NCBI RefSeq assembly: GCF_017549005.1
Contig: NZ_JAFYYT010000038.1
Span: 62,001-126,000 of the forward strand
Origin: Ruminococcus sp.
GTDB lineage: Bacteria > Bacillota > Clostridia > Oscillospirales > Ruminococcaceae
Reading direction: 5' to 3'
Length of the DNA: 64,000 nucleotides
The notes below the pieces were generated by a model. It was not told where the DNA came from, ran no database searches, and was given only the letters and a program-made list of their open reading frames with translations. This document shows, piece after piece, positions 9,515-17,245 of the stretch (position 1 is its first letter; every line of letters starts with the position of its first letter). A program made the position numbers and the translations under genes.

Positions 9515-9600
9515 TGCGCTGACTGACGCCCGCAAGGGTGATTAGTATAGATGCCATAGAGCTTAGCTCTGTGCAACCTCTGAACAAGGGAGGGAAATTT
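9515..9600 (+). promoter_or_regulatory. Structured 5' leader of rpsU
   Basis: Two hairpins are visible before the rpsU start. The first, CGCCC-GCAA-GGGTG near 9527-9540, is closed by a GNRA tetraloop. The second, CATAGAGC-TTA-GCTCTGTG (about 9554-9572), has 8 pairs with one G-T wobble. Ribosomal protein genes often carry autoregulatory leaders, so this could be one. I do not recognise it as a named leader family. Confidence 0.4.
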
Positions 9601-9601
9601 A

Positions 9602-9775
9602 GTGGCAGAAGTTCGTGTTGGCAAAAACGAGTCTTTAGACACAGCTCTTAAGAGATTTAAGAGATCATGTGCAAAGGATGGCGTAATTGCTGAGGTTCGT
9701 AAGAGAGAGCACTACGAAAAGCCTTCGGTAAAGCGTAAGAAGAAGTCTGAGGCAGCTCGTAAGCGTAAGTATTGA
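9602..9775 (+). CDS. rpsU: Ribosomal protein S21
   Basis: Short basic protein of 57 residues starting with GTG (GGGAGGG at 9588-9594). It reads [20 protein letters not shown] at the N-terminus and ends in the Arg/Lys-rich AARKRKY, the standard S21 pattern. S21 helps 30S initiation and binds near the 3' end of 16S rRNA. The gene stands alone between its own promoter and a terminator. Confidence 0.95.
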   Translation: MAEVRVGKNESLDTALKRFKRSCAKDGVIAEVRKREHYEKPSVKRKKKSEAARKRKY

Positions 9776-9799
9776 TCTTGCGAAAATGATTAATGTTGA

Positions 9800-9825
9800 T
9801 AAAAGCGGGCTGCGGCTCGCTTTTT
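9800..9825 (+). terminator. Rho-independent terminator after rpsU
   Basis: AAAAGCGGGC-TGCG-GCTCGCTTTTT: a GC-rich stem with one G-T pair and a T run, 25 bases after the rpsU stop. Confidence 0.85.
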
Positions 9826-9853
9826 CATTTATTGAACGGAGTTGACAAACAGA

Positions 9854-10381
9854 TTGGGATTAAAGCATAAAATTACAAGGACCGACGTGGATTTCGCATT
9901 CAGGAGGACAGTCAGTATAAGTCCTGGATTCCTGAAAAAGCATGGGATAAAAGGGCTTATCCTCGATGTGGACAACACGCTCACTACCCATGACGCTCCG
10001 GTTCCTGCCGAGGGTATACCCGAATGGCTGGAAAGCATGAAAGAAAGTGGGATAAAGCTGATAATAGTCTCAAACAACCACGATGAGCGCGTAAAGCGCT
10101 TTGCAGCACCACTCGGGCTGGATTATGTCTGTGACAGCGGAAAACCGCTGAAAAGGGGATATACGGCAGCAATGAAGAAAATGGGTCTTACCGCTGCCGA
10201 GACCGCAGCAGTCGGAGACCAGCTTTTTACCGATGTATGGGGAGCAAATCATTCACGTATCAGAATGATATTTGTGCAGCCTATGGCTCCCGAGCCGAAG
10301 AGCAAGCGCTTTATACGCTTCAAAAGAGTGCTTGAGAAGCCGTTTCTGCCCGAAAAATTTGTCGACGATGAAAAGGAGTAA
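9854..10381 (+). CDS. yqeG: YqeG family HAD-type phosphatase
   Basis: HAD-superfamily phosphatase of the YqeG (IIIA) family. Motif I is LDVDNTLTTHD, motif II is VSNNHDERV, the motif III lysine is in GKPLKRGY, and motif IV is GDQLFTDVWGAN. The TTG at 9854 is preferred over the TTG at 9842, because the only GGAG (9838-9841) touches the earlier one and leaves it no spacing. Either start gives 175-179 residues, the family length. aroQ follows 2 bases after the stop. YqeG acts in several Firmicutes as a phosphatidylglycerophosphate-type or unknown phosphatase; the substrate cannot be told here. Confidence 0.9.
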   Translation: MGLKHKITRTDVDFAFRRTVSISPGFLKKHGIKGLILDVDNTLTTHDAPVPAEGIPEWLESMKESGIKLIIVSNNHDERVKRFAAPLGLDYVCDSGKPLKRGYTAAMKKMGLTAAETAAVGDQLFTDVWGANHSRIRMIFVQPMAPEPKSKRFIRFKRVLEKPFLPEKFVDDEKE

Positions 10382-10383
10382 AT

Positions 10384-10815
10384 ATGATAAAGAAGATACT
10401 TGTTATACATGGTCCCAACCTTAATCTGCTTGGCGAGCGCGAGCCGGGTATCTACGGAAATACAGGCATTGACGCCCTCAACAGCAATATTATCGACCGC
10501 GCAAAGGAACAGGGACTGGAGTGCGAGATATTTCAATCCAACCATGAAGGAGCTATCATTGACAAGCTCCACGCCGCAAGGACAACGTTCGACGGCGTAA
10601 TAATCAACGCAGGAGCGTACACACATTACAGCTATGCAATACGCGACGCAATAGCAGCTATAAAGATACCTGTCATAGAAGTACATATCAGCAACGTTTT
10701 CGCACGTGATGAATTCCGCTCAAAGTCAGTTATAGCACCTGTCTGCAAGGGCAGCATAAGCGGCTTCGGCTTCGGAAGCTATTATCTTGCAGTCCAGGCT
10801 CTTGCGGAACTCTGA
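10384..10815 (+). CDS. aroQ: Type II 3-dehydroquinate dehydratase
   Basis: Shikimate-pathway enzyme converting 3-dehydroquinate to 3-dehydroshikimate. The 143-residue length and motifs fit type II: HGPNLNLLGEREPGIYG with the catalytic Tyr at the end, then ESNHEG-type QSNHEGAIIDKLH, INAGAYTHYSYAIRDAI, and EVHISNVFARDEFR with the catalytic His. GGAG precedes the ATG. yqeG-aroQ-M24 peptidase form one operon. Confidence 0.96.
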   Translation: MIKKILVIHGPNLNLLGEREPGIYGNTGIDALNSNIIDRAKEQGLECEIFQSNHEGAIIDKLHAARTTFDGVIINAGAYTHYSYAIRDAIAAIKIPVIEVHISNVFARDEFRSKSVIAPVCKGSISGFGFGSYYLAVQALAEL

Positions 10816-10825
10816 GAGGTGCGGA

Positions 10826-11890
10826 ATGACAAGACTTGAAAGGCTGTTTGATACATATGACTGCGCGGACTGCGTACTCATCACCTCTGACATAAACCGC
10901 AGGTACTTCACGGGCATGAAGTCCTCGGCAGGAGTAGTCGCCGCGTTTCGTGACAAGGCATATCTGCTCATAGACTTCCGTTACATCGAAAAGGCGAGAG
11001 CCACAGTTACCGACGCAGAGGTCATCGAGGCGAAGAAGCTCTATCCGCAGCTCATGGAGCTGCTCAAAAAGCACGGAGCACATTCCATAGCCATAGAATC
11101 CGAGACCATGACCGTAAAGGAACTTAATGCCTATGAGCATTTTTTCAGCGAGATACACTTCATACACGACGATTCCCTGAGTACAGCCATTTCTGCACTC
11201 AGGTCTGTAAAGGACGACGAGGAACTCGAATGCATAAAGAAGGCTCAGTCCATTGCGGAAGCTGCCTTTGACGAGATACTTAAATTCATAAAAGTGGGAG
11301 TTACCGAGCGGGAGATAGCTCTTGAGCTCAACCGCCTCATGTTTGAATACGGCGCGGAGGACCTTTCCTTCGATACCATAGTCCTTTCGGGAGCTAATAC
11401 ATCCATGCCTCACGGCGTGCCGTCGGAAAAGAAGGTGCAGAGTGGCGAGTTCGTACTTATGGACTACGGCGCGGTATATAACGGCTATCACAGCGACATG
11501 ACACGTACAGTCTGCGTCGGCGAGCCAGACGAGGAGATGCGTAAGGTATACGAAATCGTACTGAGCGCCCAGAAAGCCGCTATCGAAGCCGCAAAGGCAG
11601 GCATTATCGGCAGCGAACTCGACAGGACTGCCCGTGATATAATCGACCGTGCAGGCTACGGAAACTGTTTCGGACATTCACTCGGTCACGGCGTCGGACT
11701 TGAGATACATGAAAAGCCGAACGCTTCGCCGAATTATAAGCTGCCGCTGAATGAGGGAGCTGTTGTGACAGTTGAGCCGGGAATCTATATCGCAGGCAGG
11801 TTCGGCGTGAGAATAGAGGATTTTGTCATTTTGACTGAAAACGGCTGCAAAAACTTGACAAAAAGCGCGAAAAGTCTAATTACATTATAA
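10826..11890 (+). CDS. M24 family Xaa-Pro aminopeptidase
   Basis: Two-metal aminopeptidase that removes an N-terminal residue before proline. The 354-residue protein has an N-terminal creatinase-like domain (1-130) and the pita-bread catalytic domain. Metal ligands are visible in DYGAVYNGYHSDMTRTVCVG (two Asp), GHSLGHGVGLEIHE (His), VTVEPGIYI (Glu) and GVRIEDFV (Glu). The ATG at 10826 follows GAGAGG; an earlier in-frame start would fall inside aroQ. Its position just before efp is common in Firmicutes. Confidence 0.92.
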   Translation: MTRLERLFDTYDCADCVLITSDINRRYFTGMKSSAGVVAAFRDKAYLLIDFRYIEKARATVTDAEVIEAKKLYPQLMELLKKHGAHSIAIESETMTVKELNAYEHFFSEIHFIHDDSLSTAISALRSVKDDEELECIKKAQSIAEAAFDEILKFIKVGVTEREIALELNRLMFEYGAEDLSFDTIVLSGANTSMPHGVPSEKKVQSGEFVLMDYGAVYNGYHSDMTRTVCVGEPDEEMRKVYEIVLSAQKAAIEAAKAGIIGSELDRTARDIIDRAGYGNCFGHSLGHGVGLEIHEKPNASPNYKLPLNEGAVVTVEPGIYIAGRFGVRIEDFVILTENGCKNLTKSAKSLITL

Positions 11891-11906
11891 TAATTCATTT
11901 TAGGTA

Positions 11907-11935
11907 TTGCAAAAAAGTCTGAAATATGGTATAAT
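11907..11935 (+). promoter_or_regulatory. Promoter of efp
   Basis: TTGCAA at 11907-11912, a 17-base spacer and TATAAT at 11930-11935, with TG one base before the -10 (extended -10). Confidence 0.75.
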
Positions 11936-11976
11936 TTAGTATCATATTAATTTGAAAAAATACGGAGGTATTTATA

Positions 11977-12534
11977 ATGATTTCAGCAGGAGATTTCAGA
12001 AACGGCGTTACCTTTGAGCTTGACGGACAGGTAGTTCAGGTTATCGAGTTCCAGCACGTTAAGCCCGGTAAGGGAGCCGCTTTTGTAAGAACTAAATACA
12101 AGAACGTTATCACAGGTTCAGTTGTTGAAACTTCTTTCAACCCTACAGCTAAGTTCCCTACAGCTTTCGTTGAGAGAAAGGATATGCAGTACAGCTACAA
12201 CGACGGAGATCTTTACTACTTCATGGATCTCGAGACTTATGAGCAGGTTCCGATCAGCGCTTCTATCCTCGGCGACAGCTTCAAGTTCGTCAAGGAAGAG
12301 ATGATCTGTAAGATCCTTTCATACAAGGGCAACGTATTCGGCGTTGAGCCGCCTAACTTTGTAGAGCTCAAGGTCACACAGACAGATCCCGGCTTCAAGG
12401 GCGATACAGCTACAAATGCTACAAAGCCTGCAACACTTGAGACAGGTGCTGAGATCAAGGTTCCGCTCTTCATCGACGAAGGCGAGATCATTCAGGTAGA
12501 CACAAGAACAGGCGAGTATATGTCAAGAGCATAA
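11977..12534 (+). CDS. efp: Translation elongation factor P
   Basis: EF-P rescues ribosomes stalled at polyproline. The 185-residue, three-domain protein is full length. The domain I tip loop reads [11 protein letters not shown], with the lysine (residue 32) that is modified in other bacteria. The C-terminal [11 protein letters not shown] is typical. ACGGAGG precedes the ATG. It has its own promoter. The zinc-ribbon gene follows 39 bases later. Confidence 0.97.
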   Translation: MISAGDFRNGVTFELDGQVVQVIEFQHVKPGKGAAFVRTKYKNVITGSVVETSFNPTAKFPTAFVERKDMQYSYNDGDLYYFMDLETYEQVPISASILGDSFKFVKEEMICKILSYKGNVFGVEPPNFVELKVTQTDPGFKGDTATNATKPATLETGAEIKVPLFIDEGEIIQVDTRTGEYMSRA

Positions 12535-12573
12535 GCTCACGCCTTTACTATAATCTGAGAGGAGGAGCTTGTT

Positions 12574-13050
12574 ATGAAGCTTACCGAGAAAATGTCATAT
12601 TTAAAGGGACTTATCGACGGTCTTGAGATCGACACTTCCACAAAGGAAGGAAAGGTTCTTGTACAGATGTCGGAAGTAATGTCCGAGCTTGTACTTTACG
12701 TAGACGATCTTCAGTCACAGGTCGATGAGCTCACAGAACTCTGCGATATCCTTGACGAGGATCTCGGACAGGTAGAGGACGACTTCTACGACTGCGACGA
12801 GTGCGACGGAGACTGTGATGAGTGCGATGATGACGACTGGGACGACGACGATTTTGATTTCGATGAGGACGACGATGAGCTTTACGAGATCACATGTCCC
12901 ACCTGCGGAGACACTATTCTCCTTGACGAGGGTATGATCGAAGAGGGCTCAATGAACTGTCCTAACTGCAATGAGCTCCTTGAATTTGATTATGACGATC
13001 TTACGATCGAGGACTTCGAGGACAAGGACGAGGCTCCCGAGAAGAAGTAA
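12574..13050 (+). CDS. Acidic zinc-ribbon protein (CD1247 N-terminal-domain type)
   Basis: The first 70 residues form a helical domain, LTEKMSYLKGLIDGLEI onward, seen next to efp in many Clostridia. A very acidic stretch follows (about 71-107), containing a CDECDGDCDEC run with four cysteines among Asp residues. A rubredoxin-like zinc ribbon closes it: CPTCG near 110 and CPNC near 130. The product has 158 residues and GAGGAGG before the ATG. Function is unknown. The cysteine-aspartate run might bind metal, but that is inference. Confidence 0.75.
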   Translation: MKLTEKMSYLKGLIDGLEIDTSTKEGKVLVQMSEVMSELVLYVDDLQSQVDELTELCDILDEDLGQVEDDFYDCDECDGDCDECDDDDWDDDDFDFDEDDDELYEITCPTCGDTILLDEGMIEEGSMNCPNCNELLEFDYDDLTIEDFEDKDEAPEKK

Positions 13051-13071
13051 TTGTCACAATAAAGCCAATAT

Positions 13072-13103
13072 ACTGCGGAACGTAAAAATTCCGCAGTTTT
13101 TTA
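13072..13103 (+). terminator. Rho-independent terminator after the efp operon
   Basis: ACTGCGGAA-CGTAAAAA-TTCCGCAGT followed by a T run. Confidence 0.9.
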
Positions 13104-13110
13104 TTTTTTC

Positions 13111-13136
13111 TGTAACGAAAGTGATATATCATAGTC
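13111..13136 (+). promoter_or_regulatory. Candidate ECF-type promoter of the sigma/anti-sigma operon
   Basis: TGTAAC at 13111-13116, 16 bases, then AGTC at 13133-13136. This is close to the TGtAAC-N16/17-CGTC pattern of Bacillus ECF sigma promoters, so the operon may be autoregulated. Confidence 0.5.
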
Positions 13137-13160
13137 TTATAGTTGAAGGCGGTGAGAAGT

Positions 13161-13649
13161 TTGGATAAAGTCGAAGAGCTCTACAAAGATTATTTCCATG
13201 ATGTATACCTCTATATCAAATCACTGTCCGCGGACGAACATCTCGCCGAGGATATAACCCAGGAGACCTTTTTCAGGGCGCTGAAGTCCGTAAACAGTTT
13301 CCGCGGAGACTGTGATATAAGGGTATGGCTGTGTCAGATAGCGAAGAATCTGCTGTTCACACACAACAAAAAAAGCAGTCGGTTCACGGGGGAGGAAGTT
13401 CCGGAGACCGTTCCCGACTCACAGCCGATAATTGAGGATATTGTAGCCGACGGAGAGCAGAGCATGGCGATACACCGCGTGCTCCACACCCTCAGTGAGC
13501 CATACAAGGAGGTATTCACCCTGCGTATTTTCGGGGAGCTGAGCTTCCGGCAGATAGGTGAGATATTCGGTAAGACAGAAAGCTGGGCGCGAGTGTCCTT
13601 CCACCGTGCAAAGCTGAAGATAATAGAAGAACTGGAGGTACAGAAATGA
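13161..13649 (+). CDS. ECF-type RNA polymerase sigma factor
   Basis: The 162-residue protein has sigma region 2 (DEHLAEDITQETFFRAL, then FRGDCDIRVWLCQIAKN) and region 4 (LSEPYKEVFTLRIFGELSF, with the helix-turn-helix IGEIFGKTESWARVSFHRAK). It lacks regions 1 and 3, as ECF factors do. The TTG at 13161 is preferred because GGTGAG ends 4 bases before it; a TTG at 13143 is also possible. Its stop overlaps the start of the anti-sigma gene by ATGA, so the two are made together. Confidence 0.92.
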   Translation: MDKVEELYKDYFHDVYLYIKSLSADEHLAEDITQETFFRALKSVNSFRGDCDIRVWLCQIAKNLLFTHNKKSSRFTGEEVPETVPDSQPIIEDIVADGEQSMAIHRVLHTLSEPYKEVFTLRIFGELSFRQIGEIFGKTESWARVSFHRAKLKIIEELEVQK

Positions 13650-14305
13650 AAAACTGCGATATAGTAAAGGACTTGCTGCCCCTGTATGCCGACGACGTGT
13701 GCAGCGAGGAGAGCAGAAAGGCAGTGGAGGAGCATATAAGCGGCTGCTCCGACTGTAAAGCCGAGCTTGAAAAGCTCCGAAAAAACGTCCCTGTGAGTCC
13801 GCAAAAGGACGGAGAGGTACTCAAACGTATAAAGAGACGCCTGCGAATAGAAAAGCTTGTAGTAGGTGGTATCAGTGCTGTAGTGTTTGTGTTCTTACTG
13901 TTGGGAACGCTATTCTTTCTTATTAATACGGATAAGTCTATGGACGTGGAAAAGTATAATATACCTGATAATCTTCATGTAACAATGCACGGCACTGAGC
14001 TTTATCTTGTTGTCAACGGCGAAGCAGCAGGCTTTTGGTACGTATTTCCCACTATAAGTGACACGGACGGCGATCATATGGGATACGGAACGGGCTTTGA
14101 CAGTGAAAAGAAGAACGGTTACGGGATAACACTCAAACAGCGAAAAATAGACAGCTTTTCCATTACAAGAATGAGCAATCAGAAAACGGGCTGTGAGATA
14201 ATGCTGTTTGATATCGAAAAGAGTGCAAAAATGGACAAATTCTTCTACTACGATGATGTAAATGATAAAGAATATATCTTATGGGAGCGTGATAAAAATG
14301 ACTGA
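13646..14305 (+). CDS. Membrane anti-sigma factor with zinc-finger (zf-HC2) domain
   Basis: The 219-residue product starts with the zf-HC2 pattern, CDIVKDLLPLYADD then EEHISGCSDCKAEL, the HxxxCxxC that binds zinc and holds the cognate sigma factor. One membrane segment follows (about 72-92, VVGGISAVVFVFLLLGTLFF). The rest, about 125 residues, is an outside sensor domain I do not recognise. The ATGA overlap with the sigma gene supports a partner role. Confidence 0.88.
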   Translation: MKNCDIVKDLLPLYADDVCSEESRKAVEEHISGCSDCKAELEKLRKNVPVSPQKDGEVLKRIKRRLRIEKLVVGGISAVVFVFLLLGTLFFLINTDKSMDVEKYNIPDNLHVTMHGTELYLVVNGEAAGFWYVFPTISDTDGDHMGYGTGFDSEKKNGYGITLKQRKIDSFSITRMSNQKTGCEIMLFDIEKSAKMDKFFYYDDVNDKEYILWERDKND

Positions 14306-14579
14306 GAGAAAGTTCAATATACCGCTGATACTGCTTGCGGCAGCTTCATTTGCAATAGTCTTTTTCGGATTACCTGTTGAAGGAATGGTACTCGCGCTTA
14401 TAACAATAATTATATCGGTGAAACTGCGTAAAAAGTATCTTATAAAAATACCAATAGCTGTCTGTATCGTTACTATTGCGGTCGCAGGTGCACTTATTGC
14501 ATTTATGATATACACAGGCACAAAGGGCAGCTATAACAGTTACTGGTTAATGCAGCTGATATTCGGCAGAATAGAATAA
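14298..14579 (+). CDS. Small membrane protein of the sigma operon
   Basis: A 93-residue hydrophobic protein with two or three membrane segments (LILLAAASFAIVFFGLPVEG, MVLALITIIISVKL, IAVCIVTIAVAGALIAFMI). The ATG at 14298 overlaps the anti-sigma stop by 8 bases, with GGGAGCG 9 bases before, so it is translated with the sigma pair. It may add to sensing or be a target. No family recognised. Confidence 0.65.
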   Translation: MTERKFNIPLILLAAASFAIVFFGLPVEGMVLALITIIISVKLRKKYLIKIPIAVCIVTIAVAGALIAFMIYTGTKGSYNSYWLMQLIFGRIE

Positions 14580-14583
14580 AAAC

Positions 14584-14612
14584 AGCGCGGGAGTTCAAAT
14601 CTCCCGCGCTTT
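14584..14612. terminator. Bidirectional terminator between convergent operons
   Basis: AGCGCGGGAG-TTCAAAT-CTCCCGCGCT with T-rich sequence on both sides. It serves the sigma operon (+) and the glnA-like/ANTAR operon (-). Confidence 0.88.
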
Positions 14613-14613
14613 T

Positions 14614-15183
14614 CTATTCATACTGAGCAAGAATTTTCAGAGCCGTTTCGAGACGGGTCTGACGGTTGTTCATTGCCTGTTTTTCAATATATTTATGAGC
14701 CTGAGGCTCTGTGAACTTCAGGTACTTCATGAGAGTGGTCTTTGCGCGGTTGATAGTTCTCATTTCCTCGATACGACCGAGAATATCGGAGCTCTCCTTC
14801 TTTACTCCCGACATACGCACTCGTGCAGCGAGGATAAGTCGGATAGTACGCTGCAGAAGTTCTCTTGTGACAGGCTTTGTGATGACATTGACGCCGCTGT
14901 CCGAGACCCTGTCCGCGATATCGTCTGCCACATCGCTCCCGCAAATGAGAATGATACCGGCGGAGGTAGACTCCGCAATCATTTCCGCAAGCTCCTGACC
15001 GAATTCATCGGGCAAGGGCGTATTTATTATGACCAGCTCGGGCTCGGTCTCGTTTTTCACAAGCCGACGGGCCTCGCTTCCGCTTGCCGCAGAAGCTATC
15101 CTGCCGCAGCTCTCTATACGCAGCAGAAGCTCAGCGAGCTCTGCAACTTCATTATTTGATGAAACAATAAGCGCTCTTTCCAT
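14614..15183 (-). CDS. ANTAR-domain antiterminator with degenerate receiver
   Basis: Residues 1-120 have a response-regulator fold and about 130-185 an ANTAR RNA-binding domain (MRTINRAKTTLMKYLKFTEP then AHKYIEKQAMNNR). ANTAR proteins bind two hexaloop hairpins and stop transcription termination, often in nitrogen genes. The receiver has lost its phosphorylation site. The acidic pair after the first strand reads SSNN (ALIVSSNNEV) and the acceptor Asp is Asn (VIINTPLPDE); only the later lysine (ITKP) remains. Control by phosphorylation is therefore unlikely. It starts 8 bases after the glnA-like stop, so the pair form an operon; partner binding is a plausible switch. Confidence 0.88.
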   Translation of the reverse strand: MERALIVSSNNEVAELAELLLRIESCGRIASAASGSEARRLVKNETEPELVIINTPLPDEFGQELAEMIAESTSAGIILICGSDVADDIADRVSDSGVNVITKPVTRELLQRTIRLILAARVRMSGVKKESSDILGRIEEMRTINRAKTTLMKYLKFTEPQAHKYIEKQAMNNRQTRLETALKILAQYE

Positions 15184-15191
15184 TTACGACC

Positions 15192-16487
15192 TCATACGAA
15201 CTTGAAATAAGACGCTTCCTCGAATTTATCCTTGTCGTCTGCGAGTTCATAGTCGTGTATCTGTTTGTCGAGCTGAGCGAATATATTGCTGAGAATTTCG
15301 GGAGAAAGGGTCTGTTTTACGAAATCGCTTGTCTTTGCGGCAGCTGCAGCTTCCTCGAGAGTAGACGGAAGCGGCTGAAAGACCGAATCAGCCGTAGCGC
15401 TGTGCATAGCGCTCTCGAAGAGGGAAGAATCATTCCGCTGTATGCCTCCGATACCTGCCGCGAGAATGAGCTTGAAGGTGATATATGGGTTACAGCAGGC
15501 GTCTGCGGAGCGTATCTCCATTCGCGGAGTGATACCCACAGGCTTGGGAACTCTGATAAGCTGAGCGCAGTTCTCGGCTGACCAATTAACATATTTCGGC
15601 GCATAACCGATACCGAAGCGCTTATATGAGTTTGTGGTGCAGTTGAGAAAAGCTGTAATCTCGCGTATCTTGCTGAGAACGCCGGATATGAAGCATTTCC
15701 CCTCATGAGGCATGGCGTTGATATCTGTGCCGAAGATGTTCTCGCCACCCTTTTTGAGACTTATGGATATACTCAGAGCGCTTCCGTGTTCATTGGGGAG
15801 GGGCTTCGGCATAAAAGATGCGAAAAGACCGTTCTGAGCGGCGATAGACTTAACGACAGTTTTATAGTGTACCATATTGTCGGCAGCTGTAATGGGTTCA
15901 CTTTCGCGGAACTCTATCTCGTTCTGTGCAGGTCCGTGCTTATGACATGAGCTTTTGGGACTCATGCCCATTTCCTCAAGAGAGAGGCATATCTCACGTC
16001 TTGCGTTCTCGCATTTGTCAAGAGGAGCAACATCGAGGTATCCGCCGTGGTCGTGGGGGATTTTTGTAGGCTCGCCGCGCTCGTCGAGCTCAAAGAGATA
16101 GAACTCGCATTTCGTGCCCATTTCGCAGGAATACCCGTCAAGTCGGAGCTGATTTATGTAATTTGTCAGCTCTGAACGCATATCGCCTATGTAGTCACTT
16201 CCGTCCGTGTTTTTCAGCGAGCAGAAGAAGCGGACAACTCTTCCCGACTTAGGTCTCCAGGGGAGAACGGACAGGGTAGAGATATCGGGTACGAGAAGAA
16301 GATCGGAGCAGCCCTCGGCGATACATGAAGCGTCGAAAGGTATGCCGAATTCAAATGCTCTCGGCAGCTCGTTAGGCATTATAGCCACATTTTTTAGATT
16401 GCCGAACATATCGCAGAAAGTAAGTCTTATAAATTTTACGTCGTTCTCTTCAACGAATTTCAGTATCTCTTTAGGAGAAAAGCTCAT
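15192..16487 (-). CDS. glnA: Glutamine-synthetase-like protein with altered metal site
   Basis: 431 residues with the full type I glutamine synthetase layout: FDAS loop near 51, NSYKRFGIGY (286-295) and RMEIRSADACCNPY (322-335). By eye alignment to B. subtilis and enteric enzymes, several metal ligands differ. The first Glu of the EPEF motif is K126 (TKCEF). The Glu of HHEVAPGQHE is K183 (CHKHGPAQNE). The His of GMHxH is S239 (GSALSISISL). E128, E190 and E324 remain. The enzyme may be inactive or use a different reaction. GGAGG precedes the ATG. It shares an operon with the ANTAR gene, suggesting a nitrogen-sensing role. Confidence 0.85.
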   Translation of the reverse strand: MSFSPKEILKFVEENDVKFIRLTFCDMFGNLKNVAIMPNELPRAFEFGIPFDASCIAEGCSDLLLVPDISTLSVLPWRPKSGRVVRFFCSLKNTDGSDYIGDMRSELTNYINQLRLDGYSCEMGTKCEFYLFELDERGEPTKIPHDHGGYLDVAPLDKCENARREICLSLEEMGMSPKSSCHKHGPAQNEIEFRESEPITAADNMVHYKTVVKSIAAQNGLFASFMPKPLPNEHGSALSISISLKKGGENIFGTDINAMPHEGKCFISGVLSKIREITAFLNCTTNSYKRFGIGYAPKYVNWSAENCAQLIRVPKPVGITPRMEIRSADACCNPYITFKLILAAGIGGIQRNDSSLFESAMHSATADSVFQPLPSTLEEAAAAAKTSDFVKQTLSPEILSNIFAQLDKQIHDYELADDKDKFEEASYFKFV

Positions 16488-16513
16488 TGAAAGACCTCCA
16501 ATTAAAATTTGTA

Positions 16514-16537
16514 GGGAGCGCCGTATTCGGCGTTCCG
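16514..16537. repeat. Intergenic palindrome, copy 1
   Basis: GGAGCGCCG-TATT-CGGCGTTCC, preceded by TTTGTAGG. One G-T pair in the stem. Same general design as the GGGCGG palindromes listed below. Confidence 0.6.
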
Positions 16538-16547
16538 CCAGTCATTG

Positions 16548-16579
16548 CCCTTAGCCGTCAGTTGTCAGGACTAAGAGCT
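16548..16579. repeat. Imperfect hairpin between two palindromes
   Basis: GCCCTTAG and CTAAGAGC pair over 8 bases (one wobble) around a 16-base loop. With copies 1 and 2 it makes three hairpins in a row in the glnA-like leader (- strand). Confidence 0.4.
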
Positions 16580-16589
16580 AAAAACTATG

Positions 16590-16611
16590 CAGGGGCGGTA
16601 TTCAGCCGCCC
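16590..16611. repeat. Intergenic palindrome, copy 2
   Basis: GGGCGG-TATTCAG-CCGCCC, preceded by ACTATGCAG. The same GCAGGGGCGG context occurs at 52777. Confidence 0.6.
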
Positions 16612-16663
16612 GGATTTACGATGAAAACAAAAATGATAAATTGTTTGGTACGGCGTCCGTGTA

Positions 16664-17200
16664 TTATTTACTATCCTTATCCATAAATACTCTCGAACCC
16701 GTAGCGCCCTTCTGTCCCTGATACTTTCCGCGGTAGGGATTGAGCGCACAGTCGTCCATCTGAGCGAACACCAGCTGTCCGACTCTGCGTCCGCACTGAA
16801 GCTCTATAGCGCAGCGGTTGGCATTGAACAGCTCCAGAGTGATCTCGCCTCTGAAGCCGGGATCTACCCAGCCTGCGTTCTGAATAAACAAGCCCAGCCG
16901 ACCGAGGGAGCTTCTGCCCTCAACGAAAGCTGTAAGGTCATCGGGAAGCTCAAAATATTCCATAGTAGTGGCAAGAACGAACTGCCCCGGGAGTATGAGA
17001 TACTTGTCCGCGGTAATGGTCTTGTACTTTATTTCGCTGTTAAGCGTTATAATGCCTGTGGGAGTATCCTCCACAACGCTGAAAGTATTGCCGAGTCTTA
17101 CGTCAACGCTTGCAGGCTGTATCTGATCGTCGGTTATCGGCTCGATAACGAGGGACTTTTCCCTGAGCATTCGGGAGATAGTTTTATCGGATAATATCAT
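16664..17200 (-). CDS. dcd: dCTP deaminase
   Basis: Trimeric enzyme of the dUTPase fold making dUTP from dCTP for thymidylate synthesis. The 178-residue protein has [11 protein letters not shown], the trimer and nucleotide loop [13 protein letters not shown], and [19 protein letters not shown] with the catalytic Glu. The C-terminal [12 protein letters not shown] closes over the nucleotide. A bifunctional deaminase/dUTPase is possible and cannot be excluded by eye. AAAGG precedes the ATG. Confidence 0.92.
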   Translation of the reverse strand: MILSDKTISRMLREKSLVIEPITDDQIQPASVDVRLGNTFSVVEDTPTGIITLNSEIKYKTITADKYLILPGQFVLATTMEYFELPDDLTAFVEGRSSLGRLGLFIQNAGWVDPGFRGEITLELFNANRCAIELQCGRRVGQLVFAQMDDCALNPYRGKYQGQKGATGSRVFMDKDSK

Positions 17201-17245
17201 AATTGAAACCTTTCAATAATTTGTATGGGACGGCGTCTGCAATTC

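Noticed and set aside
16488-16663. Dual-hexaloop ANTAR target before the glnA-like gene
   Set aside because: Three hairpins exist, but the loops are 7, 16 and 4 bases, without the paired hexaloop A/G pattern, and two belong to the dispersed palindrome family.
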